Shown here: piece by piece, positions 11,440-20,546 of the stretch
How positions within the stretch are numbered: position 1 is the first letter of the stretch
Layout of the letters: the number at the start of each line of letters is the position of its first letter
DNA from: Agrostemma githago
Lineage: Eukaryota; Streptophyta; Magnoliopsida; Caryophyllales; Caryophyllaceae
DNA: 64,000 nucleotides
Assembly (NCBI GenBank): GCA_958450325.1
Contig: OY288241.1
Location: 38,678,778 to 38,742,777 of the forward strand
Reading direction: 5' to 3'
The notes under the pieces: generated by a model
Database searches by the model: none
Told to the model about the DNA's origin: nothing
What the model saw: only the letters and a program-made list of their open reading frames with translations
Program-made: the position numbers and the translations under genes

Positions 11440-12220
11440 CCCCCCCCCCAACAAAAACATAAGTCCCCTTGCCAGCCTCTGGGCAGGCAGGGGGCAGGCC
11501 CCCAGGACTTCGACCAGAAGCCAGGGTCAGGCCGAGCCCCACGCGCCGAATGAACAAGGACTGGGGGCACCCCCCCAACCTTGTATAAAAATTGCAAAGT
11601 CCCTCTGCCTACCTCTGGGCAGGCAGGGGGCAGGCTCCCTGGACTTCGACCAGAAGACACGGTCAGGTCGGGCCCCACGCGCCGAATGAACAAGGACTGG
11701 GGGCAACCCCCCAACCTTGTATAAAAAACGCAAAGTCCCCCTGCCTACCTCTGGGCAGGTAGGGGGCAGCCCCCCTGGACTTCGACCAGAAGCCAGGGTC
11801 AGGCCGAGACCCACGCGCCGAATGAACAAGGACTGGGGGCAACCCCCCAACCTTGTATAAAAAACGCAAAGTCCCCCTACCTACCTCTGGGCAGGCAGGG
11901 GGCAGGCCCCCTGGACTTCGACCAGAAGCCATGGTCAGGCCGGGCCCCACGCGCCGAATGAACAAGGACTGGGTGCAACCCCCACCCCCCAACCTTGTAT
12001 AAAAAACGCAAAGTCCCCCTTCCTACCTCTGGGCAAGCAGGGGGCAGGCCCCCTGGACTTCGACCAAAAGCCAGGGTCAGGTCGGGCCCCACGCGCCGAA
12101 TGAACAAGGACTGGGGGCAACCCACCAACCTTGTATAAAAAAAATGCAAAGTCCCCCTACCTACCTCTGGGCAGGCAGGGGGCAGGCCCCCTGGACTTTA
12201 ACCAGAAGCCAGGGTCAGGC
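11440..12220 (+). repeat. Tandem array of about 136-bp monomers in the 3' region of element C
   Basis: The landmark ACGCGCCGAA recurs at 11541, 11677, 11813, 11949 and 12091, giving periods of 136, 136, 136 and 142 bases. Each unit carries CTCTGGGCAGGCAGGGGGCA and CTTGTATAAAAA. A diverged partial unit precedes the array and a truncated unit ends it near 12220. Repeated open frames on the minus strand across the array are by-products of the repeat. Tat-lineage elements are known for variable tandem repeats downstream of pol that can seed satellite DNA. Confidence 0.85.
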
Positions 12221-12309
12221 CATACCTTAGAAGAAGAACATCAAATAAAAGTAAAGAAAATATATTCATAACAAATAAAAAGAGTTCAACAGAAAAGAAC
12301 ACTGAGAGT

Positions 12310-14498
12310 TCAGGAACATGAGTTAAAAATATTACATAGGCAGCCGGCCACATCAGGCCTGACGCGCCAAAAAAATAGATTGTCAGCGAGGAAACAAGGG
12401 CGCAGTAGGGTAGGGACAAGAGCCCTCGGAGGACGACTGCCCTTCATGTTAAGTAGGGGGGCACCTTGTCCAGGATCAGTAGCCTCCTCAGGCGATCTGT
12501 TGGCTCGGGCTTCATTCTTAGTAGCATATAAGTCCTGGAAAGCATCCTCATCAAAGTTTGGGAGCATTTCTCTGATGACTTCCATAACGACTTGCAAAGA
12601 TGAGGAAGCTCCAGCCTCAAAATTCGTCGCCACCGCAGCCTGAGCCTCTTGAAGGATGGCATCTTTTTCCTTCTGCCACTCCTCGCCTTTTGTCTTCAAG
12701 TCACCCTACGCCCTATGAAGATCTGAGTCAGCCTTTGACAAGCGCTCCTCCAGATCAACCACCCTTCTCTTGGTGTGTTTCAGCTCGGCGACCGCTTTCT
12801 TGGCCTTCTCCAGCTCATTCATCGCCTGCTTCAACCTCGCCCCCAGGACAGTTACCTCCCTCATGGCCTGGTCACCCCGAGCCTGCCAATGCGTAACCTG
12901 GGCCTGGGCATCCCCTAGATCGCCCCACACTTCGCCAGTTGATCCTTCAAACTGGCAATAAGGGTAACATCCCTCTCAACCAGTGACAGGCGATCAGAAA
13001 GGGGGAGTCCAGGGGTCACAACCAGCTCTTCGTCGCTCAAGCGACTGAGGGCCGCCAGTTCAGCTGAAGCCTGGAAAACCCTGGAAGTACGCTGAATGTA
13101 CTGAATCACCTAGGTAGTAGTAGAGGTCACAGTCTTAGTCAAGTGATCAGCCAAAACAGCACCAGAGTCAGAAAGCAGGGCAGAAACATCAAGACTATCG
13201 CCAGCAGTGTAATGAAATTTAGTGTTCTCCTCTAAAAAGAGGGTGCGGCCTCTGAGGCAGCTTCCTTCTCTGCATCTTGGGGAGTAGAAGGAATCAGTGG
13301 CCTTGCAGGCGTCCTCCTAGGAGAAAGGGGGAGTCTCGCCTGATTCGCAGCTATGTTCTTCACGTACTTCATCAAATTTTTTCCACTCTTCTTGTAGCTG
13401 GAAGGAAGGGAGGGACGCTTTGTAACAATAGTAAAGTCTTTGTCTAGTCCGAGATCCCTCGCCTATTTCTTTGACCAGAGACTAGTAGCAAGCTCTGCAG
13501 GGCAAAGGAAAAATTGGTCAGAAAAAGACAAGAAATAAAGCAGGACAAAATCTATAATATCCTTGAACTACCTCCTCCAAGGCCAGGATTCAGACCCACG
13601 CGGGTCAAGTATTCGTCTGTGGTTATGAGCTCCGCATGAGCGAGCCAGAAATCAGGGCCAAACACGCCTGATTTGTCTTTAGAGGCAGCGAACTTCTTAA
13701 CCAGATCCTGCTCCCTATCAGTCAGTTTCACCTCCAGAGCCTTCCCCCCAACACCAGGGTGATATTCCTGGCGGGTTTCCAGACGAGTATGCACATGATT
13801 CCTAAAATGTCGAGGAATCCTCCACCCCGTGGCGCTGTGCACATACAAAAATTATTCTTCCAATCTTTCAGGCTGTTTAGAACTGGCCGGAATAAAGAAT
13901 GTTTCTTCTGTCTGAGGATGGAAAAGTATCCAGGGGAACCTTCAGTCCCAGAAGACACCATCGCCAAGCCGGCCATAAATCTCAGGGCATCAATTGAGGG
14001 CCCCTCGCCATGAAATAGGCAGGTCCATGTGTAGGCTATTAGTGATCTGACTGTCACGGCGGTCAGCTGAGCAATGGCCACGTTCATCCGCCTGAAAGTC
14101 TTCTCCAAAAAAGGGTGTAGGGGAAAACGCAGGCCAAACTCTAAACATTTGTGGTAGACAGCTATGCAGCCATCAGGAGGGCAGCACACGGTGTCTTTCT
14201 CTCCAGGCACAACAATTGTATACCCCTCCCCAAAATCGTAAAAACGCTCAATAGCCCCGGCGGCATTATTCTCCAAGATCAAGTCCCGGTTCTTAGACTC
14301 CGGGTAGGTTTTCAGGGGGATCTTGTATTTGGCCTTGTCTAAGTAATAAACCCTCCCCGTTTCCCGGGGGACGAGTGGGCCGGCGATTCTGGAAGGGTCA
14401 ATTTCCATCGCCTCGTCGTCGGAATCAACGACGTCGAAAGGAGCAGGTTCAGGAGAATTAGCATCTCCACTCCTCTCTGAGTGGTCTTCTTCGATCAT
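12310..14498 (-). pseudogene. Antisense gene of element C: 'putative gypsy-type transposon' domain protein with coiled coil
   Basis: The protein starts at 14498 with an acidic stretch and runs into a conserved block containing ERFYDFGEGYTIVVPG, CCPPDGCIAVY and LRFPLHPFLEKTF. I recognise this as the domain named putative gypsy-type transposon (Transposase_28-like) in plant proteins; no enzymatic activity is established. A frame change lies near 13850. A plausible 77-bp intron spans 13495-13571 (minus-strand GTAGTT...CTGCAG), after which the reading continues with a lysine-rich segment and then a coiled coil rich in Glu, Lys and Leu (about 12930-12560). Further frame breaks follow. It is transcribed opposite to pol. 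A TATAAAAA lies at 14817-14824 on the minus strand. Confidence 0.7.
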
Positions 14499-14816
14499 CC
14501 TAACACCAAGCCCCTAGAGGAGGAGGCAAGGTCAGCTCTACCCTCTTCTCTACCCTCCGCCCTCTCAGTCGACGGGCCGGTAAACGGAAGGATGGAGCGC
14601 GGTGACTGGGCATAACGATTTAAGAAGAAGGAAAAGAGAGGAAACGAAAAAGACGAGGACTTAGGATAGGATTCTAACCTAAAACGACGGCTGCTGGTTG
14701 AAGGTCCGAGAAAGAAAGCTCCTCAGTCTAGAACGTTTTCGGTGATGAAAGTGTATGAAGAAGGGTTTGGGTTTTTCAAAAAACGTAAAAGAGGGAAATG
14801 TGGGGAGTGGGAGTGG

Positions 14817-14824
14817 TTTTTATA
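14817..14824 (-). promoter_or_regulatory. TATA box for the larger antisense gene of element C
   Basis: On the minus strand this reads TATAAAAA. It lies about 320 bases before the ATG at 14498, leaving room for a leader of nearly 300 bases. It is the best TATA match between this start and the next antisense gene. Confidence 0.45.
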
Positions 14825-15137
14825 GGCAAGGGCAAGTGAAGAGTCCCCCATCCTAAAAAACTTCCCCAGAAAGTGCCCCCCACGTGTCACGCTTTCAGAA
14901 AACCCAACCACCCATCATTTTCCCAAGAAACCTCGAAAAGACAATAAAGATAGAGGCAATCATGACATGACGTCATCTATTCACCCATTCAAAAAAAACG
15001 CGCACATGAAATAGTCAAAAGGCCCACCTGATTTTCATTAAGATCAAAAGACCTAAAAAGGTCCAAAATTACAAGTGGGAAGATAAAAGTTACAAAAAGA
15101 GCCTGATATCCTGGCTCAAGCAGCCTGCAGAGCATGC

Positions 15138-15653
15138 CTAATCATCATCAAAACCTGGGGAGTAATCCCCAGGGCTGTCGTAATCATCTAAAGCGGACCC
15201 CCAGTCCCAGTCGTCAGAATCCTTAAAAGGATCATCAGTGCCCTCAACTTCACCCTTACCAGAAGAATAGCCCTGACCTTCACTGTCTTCAGAGTCATGG
15301 CTGCTTGTGTCCCAATCATGGCCAAAAGAGACAGCCCTGGCACCATAAAAAAAACCACGGTCCACCCTCCTCACCAAAGGAGAGGAAGGGCCTGACTCAG
15401 GAGAAGAAGTCAGTTCAGGGCAATTGGGATCAAATTGCTCTGGATGGAACCAAGGGAAGCACCTATGACATCCCCTGTCATAGCAGCCCCCCGCCTGGGA
15501 GCAATATCCAGAGGGAGGATCAGCAGGAGAGGGAGACCTCTCAGGGCGTTTGCCAGCCTTGGAGAGGGTCTTCTTCCTAGCAGCCCGTTGAGGCCGGGAG
15601 CTTTTCCGTCTACTACAGCGAAGAATTTGGTGAGCCCGCTTAGAATACTTCAA
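15138..15653 (-). CDS. Second, small antisense ORF of element C, unknown function
   Basis: This 171-residue open frame is uninterrupted. The first 40 residues are very basic (RRKSSRPQRAARKKTLSKAG), suggesting a nuclear or nucleic-acid-binding segment. A short Cys/His-rich patch follows (GYCSQAGGCYDRGCHRCFPW). The C-terminal 60 residues are strongly acidic and rich in Ser, Asp and Gly. I do not recognise a family. A TATATAA on the minus strand at 15799-15805 lies about 145 bases upstream, a fitting distance for its own promoter. It is upstream of, and on the same strand as, the larger antisense gene. It could be an accessory protein or a chance open frame. Confidence 0.45.
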   Translation of the reverse strand: MKYSKRAHQILRCSRRKSSRPQRAARKKTLSKAGKRPERSPSPADPPSGYCSQAGGCYDRGCHRCFPWFHPEQFDPNCPELTSSPESGPSSPLVRRVDRGFFYGARAVSFGHDWDTSSHDSEDSEGQGYSSGKGEVEGTDDPFKDSDDWDWGSALDDYDSPGDYSPGFDDD

Positions 15654-15798
15654 CCGTCGACGCCCTCTGAAACAGAGGACCTCAACGTAAACTCCGCAGC
15701 GGAAGACTGTTTTCTTGATCCAAGATATTTGCTCTTTTTGAAAAAGAATAGAAGAGAGGTTGAAGATGAGGTGTGGAAGTGATGAAGAGGATCAGAAC

Positions 15799-15805
15799 TT
15801 ATATA
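15799..15805 (-). promoter_or_regulatory. TATA box for the small antisense ORF of element C
   Basis: The minus strand reads TATATAA inside the palindrome CTTATATAAG (15798-15807). It lies about 145 bases before the ATG at 15653. Confidence 0.4.
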
Positions 15806-16084
15806 AGAACAAAAGCAAGCCATTAATGGTGCTCCAACCACCTCTGTAAGAAGGACAACCAATCATAAAATTGGCACGCTGTCCAAAAATCCACTTTACA
15901 AGAGAAGTAATCATGAGTAAAAGACATTCCAACTCTTTGCATGCCCAATACGGTTGGGTTTTCTCCCTCGGGAACATGCTACGCATTAAATGCTAAGTTG
16001 TTCAAAAGAATCAACCTCCCATCCCAATCAAGAGATCGCCTGCCAAAGGGAAGCCCTGCTTCCCCTCAGCCAGCGAGGTCCAAT

Positions 16085-16768
16085 TGATGGGGGTCGGTAA
16101 CCTGCTGCGGGTCGCCCGCCATTTGAGCCCCAAGATGGCCCGACCCGGGAACAGAGGAGGACCTGCCCTGTAGACCACCGAACAAAGATCACTAAATCCT
16201 CCAAGGCACTCACCTGCTCGGTAGGGCCATGCTGCCAGCCAAACAGGGCAGTCAAGCTTCCCTGCCTGCTGGCCCCCAAGGTATCTTCACCCCCGGCAGA
16301 GGCAGGGGAAACCAAGGGCCCCTCCGTCATTTGCCTAAGGTAAAGGAGAATGAGTGGGTGAGGTGAATCCACTTGTCACCCCCTCATCCACTCATTTTCC
16401 CTCTCTCCTCTTCTCTTCTCTCTCTTGTGGAAAGGTATAAATACTCTCCCATTTTCCACATTGAGGGGTTGGATTTTCTCTCTCTAGAATCTCACTCTAA
16501 AAATACGCCACCTAGCTCCTCACGAACTAGGTTCCTTAAGGCTATTCACGGACTGACTTAGTCATCGGAGAGGGTTCCCTCGGACACCTCCGAGGCCCTG
16601 TGCGTTCACTGTGCGGGGAGCAAGCCATCTTCGCCGGGAAGGTCCGACCATTGGAGTGTGAGAAAGGAGAGACCAAAGGAAGTCAAACGAGTACCATCCG
16701 AGCAATATCATAATCATAAGATCCGAATCCAAAGTCGGGTCTATTGTTTCCATACCGGAACAATAACA
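16085..16768 (+). repeat. 3' LTR of element C (start uncertain)
   Basis: The right end CCGGAACAATAACA finishes in CA, and TTTCA follows as a possible target copy. A clear TATAAATA lies at 16436-16443 and a pyrimidine-rich leader follows. The left boundary is less certain: TGATGGGGGTCGG at 16085 is a candidate start, but a classical purine tract is not evident just before it. A GGGAAGC/GCTTCCC stem-loop with loop CCT (16040-16056) lies 28 bases upstream, similar in position to the pre-LTR hairpins of other elements here. Confidence 0.5.
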
Positions 16769-16880
16769 TTTCATTTAAATGACCCGGGTTCGAATCCTCT
16801 TGTTCACAGATTTCCCTTTTGAAAAAATAATTAAAATTTACAAAATTATACAATTAACAAGGATCCAACCCATGACCTAT
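16769..16880. other. Flank of element C with a tRNA-type B-box
   Basis: The plus strand contains GGGTTCGAATCCTC near 16786-16799, a perfect RNA polymerase III B-box as found in tRNA genes. No full tRNA cloverleaf can be formed around it. It may be a tRNA-derived repeat into which element C inserted. The rest is A/T-rich. Confidence 0.35.
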
Positions 16881-17210
16881 CGATTAGGAGGCAACGACCA
16901 AACCACTGCACCACCATCAACAAACTGATATTTCAAATGGTTGAAAACTTTCTTAAAAGAGAAAAACATACCCGGAAAAGTGGCTTAAATAAAAAAAAGC
17001 GTCGACTCGCGAATGGGGTAGTCGACGGTTTTCTTCGACTACCCCGCGAGTCGAAGAAAACCGTCGACTACCCCATCCGCGAGTCGATGGTTTTTTTCGA
17101 TTTAAGCCATTTTTCCGGGTTTGTTTTTCTCTTTTAAGATAGTTTTCAACCATTTGAAATATCAGTTTGTTGATGGTGGTGCAGTGGTTTGGTCTTTTGC
17201 CTCCTAATCG
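16881..17210. repeat. 330-bp foldback (inverted repeat) with tRNA-like arms
   Basis: The left arm 16881-17040 and right arm 17049-17210 are near-perfect reverse complements around the 8-base centre ACCCCGCG. The outer ends are CGATTAGGAGGC and GCCTCCTAATCG. Each arm contains TGGTGCAGTGG, which resembles the polymerase III A-box of tRNAs. On the minus strand the left arm runs on into GGTCATGGGTTGGATCC, a near B-box, so this arm looks like a tRNA-related promoter. The structure is consistent with a head-to-head dimer of a SINE-like or tRNA-derived repeat. Confidence 0.7.
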
Positions 17211-18044
17211 ATTCGAAAAACCCACTTGACCTGACCCATTTCCGGATTTTTTTTATTTTAATTTGCATCGATCTGTATAATAAATCTTGATTGTCGACTT
17301 GTCGTAGATTAATTATGCATATTACTCGTATTTTTTAATTACGTTTATTAAATTGTATTAACTCGTTAATTAATCTAATTAACTGTTTAAAATCGGAGGC
17401 GTAACAATAATCGAAAAAATGGTTTTATTATCGAGTTCAAATAAACCGATACTCTATAAAATGTAAATGTGATAATATTTCGAGAATTAATTGCAAAGGA
17501 GAACTCGTCATTTTGCGTAATTAACTATATAGGAAGTCGGTTTTGGTTTATTACGATAATAAAAAAAGACGGTTTTGTTATCGAGTTTTAATAAATCAAT
17601 AATCTATAAAATGTAAAAGTAATATTATTTTGAGAATAAATAGTAAGGACAAAGTCGTCATCTCGCGTAATTAACGTCGACGGTAAGAAGTAAAGCGTCG
17701 ACGGTAAAAAGTAGTTGCGCCAAATGATGAGGAATTTGTGGCGGTACCTCCAACACTCACTCTCCATCCATCTCACACCTTTTCTTGCTCAACACTTTAC
17801 ATTGGAGTATGTCTTAGCCTTTTTTTAAGAGTTAGTCACCATTGTGATAAGTATATTTGCTACTCCGTACAATATTACAACGAATTATATGGTTAGATAA
17901 GAAAAATTTTATCCGTATAAATAATATTTGAACTGTCACAAAATTGTGACGAATATGCTTGTCACAAACAGCAACTTGTCTTCGCTTAGATCTTGAAAGT
18001 TCAACCTCATTAAAACTTAATTTAACAAAGTGTTACAATAATTA
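17211..18044. other. A/T-rich intergenic sequence with a diverged direct duplication
   Basis: No coding or RNA gene is visible. About 110 bases at 17416-17523 are repeated imperfectly at 17566-17673. Shared pieces are TTATCGAGTT, CTATAAAATGTAAA and GCGTAATTAAC. The intervening 42 bases are not repeated. Origin unknown; it could be an old local duplication or two copies of a small repeat. Confidence 0.5.
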
Positions 18045-18285
18045 CTCCCTCCCTAGATAACCAAACACACAATTTGTTTTTTCAAATTTGACGATACGTG
18101 TTTTACATCATCGATATCTTTTATTTGCATCAGTAAAAAAAATCATAAAAATTTGATATGTTTAATGTACTCGTGAAAACGAATCAAACTAGATAAACTA
18201 TATTTTGCGAAAATATTGAATATTCTCTTGACATGTGAATAATGTCAAAAAGAGATATGATGTGTGTGGATATGAAGGGAGGGAT
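18045..18285. mobile_element. Stowaway-like MITE (241 bp)
   Basis: The left end CTCCCTCCCTAGATAACC and the reverse complement of the right end ATCCCTCCCTTCATATCC match over about 25 bases with a few differences. TA flanks both ends (18043-18044 and 18286-18287). CTCCCTCC ends and TA duplication are typical of Tc1/mariner-derived Stowaway MITEs. There is no coding capacity. Confidence 0.6.
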
Positions 18286-18340
18286 TAATATTTCTTTATC
18301 TAAAAAAATAAATTGATAATATTTTAATTGTTATAGTATA

Positions 18341-18541
18341 CTCTCTCTATCTCGGTCAATTATTGTCCTTTGATTTTGGCACAAAGACCAAGACAATTGG
18401 AATTGACCAATTATTGAAGTGTACCAAATTGGATGTGAATGATCAAACTGCTCATCAATTCTCTTTCTTAAATGAAAAGGATAACAGTTGATTGAGACAC
18501 CCCGAAATGGAATAGAGCAACAAATGACCGGGACAGAGGAG
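18341..18541. mobile_element. Stowaway-like MITE (201 bp)
   Basis: The left end CTCTCTCTATCTCGGTCAAT and reverse-complemented right end CTCCTCTGTCCCGGTCATTT are terminal inverted repeats with several mismatches. Both are flanked by TA (18339-18340, 18542-18543). The body contains TTGTCCTTTGATTTTGGCAC, as often seen in this MITE type. Confidence 0.7.
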
Positions 18542-18594
18542 TATAGAGTAAATCACTGTTTACCCCCTTAAAAAAGCCATTTTTTATATTACCC

Positions 18595-19028
18595 TAGAGC
18601 TAGCAAACCAGGTCGGGCCCATCTCGGTGGCCCGGTTCGGCACGAAATTAAGCATGACCCGGTCCGGCACAGTGATGACGTAGCGAAAAGTACGGACACG
18701 GCACGAGTTGCGCGAACGATCCTAAGTCGGGTCGCGGCACCAATTTGAAGGAAAGTTTGTGTCTAGGCACGGTGGGCTGGCACGACTCTAAATCCAAAAA
18801 AATGAAAAATCCTAAAAATTTGGTCTAGCACGACGGCTCGACACGGCTTAGGCACGACTGAGCCCGAGCTAGGAACCGTGCCTTAGCTTGGCGCATGTTC
18901 TCAGAGTCAAGCACGCTCTAGCCCGGCACGGTGCGCCTACCAGGCACGACTGAGCTAGGCTGGATGGGCACGAAGCACGACTGAGCCGACATGAAGCACG
19001 GCCCGACACGTCCGGTTTATCAGCTCTA
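18595..19028. mobile_element. hAT-family MITE (434 bp) with perfect 8-bp target duplication
   Basis: The element starts TAGAGCTAGCAAACC and its reverse-complemented right end reads TAGAGCTGATAAACC. TATTACCC occurs exactly on both sides (18587-18594 and 19029-19036), an 8-bp duplication as made by hAT transposases. The interior is unusually G/C-rich for this region and full of GCACGG and GGCACGA variants. There is no coding capacity. Confidence 0.85.
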
Positions 19029-19272
19029 TATTACCCCCTTAGTTGTTTTTCTTTAAGAATTACCCCCTGAAAAGATACAAAAAATTAGATTTTGCACCCA
19101 ATTCCCCTTAAGTGACATTTCCGACGAGATTTTATATTTCTTGGACCATTTTGCCCTTCCCTTCAATAACACCCTCTCTCTTCTCCCTCCCTCACTCAGT
19201 CACTCATCAGAACACACCAAACCCAAAAAACCCCCAAAAAATCTCAAATACTCAAGAACCCTAAAATTAATA

Positions 19273-20227
19273 ATGCTCAATTCAACCCAAATCGATCACT
19301 CCACTTATTGCTCAGGTAAATGTTGTTATTTTCTCTTATTAATTTAAGTTCCGCTTTGCCCATAGCATAAATTTATTGCTATGCATTTTCATTTACGGTT
19401 TACTTCTTAAAAAATCAATTTTCTGAGTTTACCAAATGCGATTCGAATTTATGGGTTTATAGTAGCTCATGATTGTGGTTGTTAACGAACTTACTGTTGG
19501 CAAGTCCTTAGTCTTATCATGACTATATTTGACAGAAACCAACTTACCAGCCCAGTTTCAGTTCCTGTTCTTGTTCCCTAAAAGTTGGTACAGTGGTCTA
19601 AATAAGAAAAAAGTAAGGCTTTGACTACCTTTTCGTAGTGATATCCGCAGTTTGATCCCTAGCCTCAAGGGCCTTCTTGTACCAGCGCAACTTAGGGTTA
19701 CGATAGTAGCTTCTGCTATAGCTACTCTTGATTGGTTGGTGTTTACCAAATGTGATTTGAATTTTAACTTGATTTTTTTGTGTTCTTGTATTTTAATATT
19801 ATTTTAATAATTGTAGTTATGTCGATCCAAAGTGAGGGTACATTCATCCGCTGTAGATGGGAAATTTCTATGTGGTAATGAGGTCGCATTACTCACTTCT
19901 TTGACACATACAAATCTCGGTCAGCGCTTCAAGGGTTGCAAAGAGTATAAAAGGGTACTTGATACTCGAAGTTGTTCATATTTCAATTAGGTTGATAAAT
20001 CTTAAATCGATTGGCAAAGGGATATTATTAGGAAATTGAAGTTGAATAAAGACTTTATGGAACAGCAGCTCCCCGTTATAAAAATTAAGAGGGAAAATAC
20101 TTGGAATAGTATCGAAGTAGTTGCAAAAGAGAATAATGATGTCAAGGCAAGATTGAGGATGACGGTAAAGTTAAGAAGAATGCAATTTGACAAAGGGTTA
20201 TCATTCTCTTGTGGGTTGTTTTTGTAA
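19273..20227 (+). pseudogene. GRF-type zinc-finger gene fragment (decayed)
   Basis: An ATG at 19273 opens a 43-base exon ending CTCAG, followed by GTAAAT. The acceptor TTGTAG at 19811-19816 would join it in frame to a segment reading RCRW. A one-base shift and stops follow. The next frame gives CGNEVALLTSLTHTNLGQRF and KGCKEYKR, which fits the GRF zinc-finger pattern (Cys-x-Cys-Gly, Asn-x-Gly-Arg-Phe, Cys). A Lys/Arg-rich helical tail (20036-20227) follows the domain and ends at TAA. GRF fingers bind single-stranded nucleic acid, and short plant GRF proteins of unknown role are common. This copy has at least one frameshift and two stops. Confidence 0.55.
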
Positions 20228-20546
20228 TGCTTGTACTCTTTATCCTATTTGCTTAGTAGTGATTAGGCGCTTGTAATGTAATGTAACTGCGGATTGTATG
20301 TGCGTGTCTGTGTGTATGTATGTCAATAGTTCAAAATTTACTCCAAAATAAAAAATTTGGACGAAAAATGTCTTTAACTTTTTTATGCCCTATTACTTCA
20401 TCTCACCCTCTAGCCAAGGGCATTTTCATCTTCAAAATAAATTTTGGAGCAATTTTTGAACTTTTGATAGATTTTGGAAGTTATTTTTAACAAAAATTCA
20501 AAAGGGAGTAATTTCTAATTTACACTTATATTTACTTTATTGTTTA
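20228..20546. other. Non-coding A/T-rich flank
   Basis: No gene is seen. The right part (about 20340-20524) forms the degenerate inverted counterpart of 18548-19180. TGTTTA at 20541-20546 may be the first bases of the copia LTR that continues at 23049 after the solo LTR. Confidence 0.35.

Larger units (their letters stand above)
6216..16768 (+). mobile_element. Element C: Tat-lineage Ty3-gypsy retrotransposon (5' end missing)
   Basis: The segment holds, in order, gag, protease, reverse transcriptase, RNase H, a second archaeal-type RNase H, integrase, a 136-bp tandem array, two antisense genes and a 3' LTR. The dual RNase H and antisense accessory gene are hallmarks of the Tat group (Tat, Ogre, Retand, Grande). 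Several in-frame stops and frame changes show that it is inactive. The 5' LTR and start of gag are outside the window, separated by the insertion of B. Confidence 0.8.
18548..20524. mobile_element. Possible MULE-like or other DNA element carrying a GRF gene fragment
   Basis: The left side (GTAAATCACTGTTTACCCCC...) and the reverse complement of the right side (GTAAATTAGAAATTACTCCC...) are similar over the first 30-40 bases and keep a similar order of short blocks for about 150 bases inward. A gene-like segment lies between them. Long degenerate terminal inverted repeats around captured gene pieces are characteristic of Pack-MULE-type elements. No target duplication could be fixed, and the left arm is broken by the hAT MITE, so this is tentative. 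Confidence 0.35.

Noticed and set aside
11343..12149. Several overlapping minus-strand ORFs with repeated QSLFIRRVGP-like text
   Set aside because: They are translations of the 136-bp tandem array. The repeated frames follow the DNA period and have no other support.
16781..16880. Functional tRNA gene
   Set aside because: A B-box is present (GGGTTCGAATCC), but no acceptor or anticodon stems can be formed around it.
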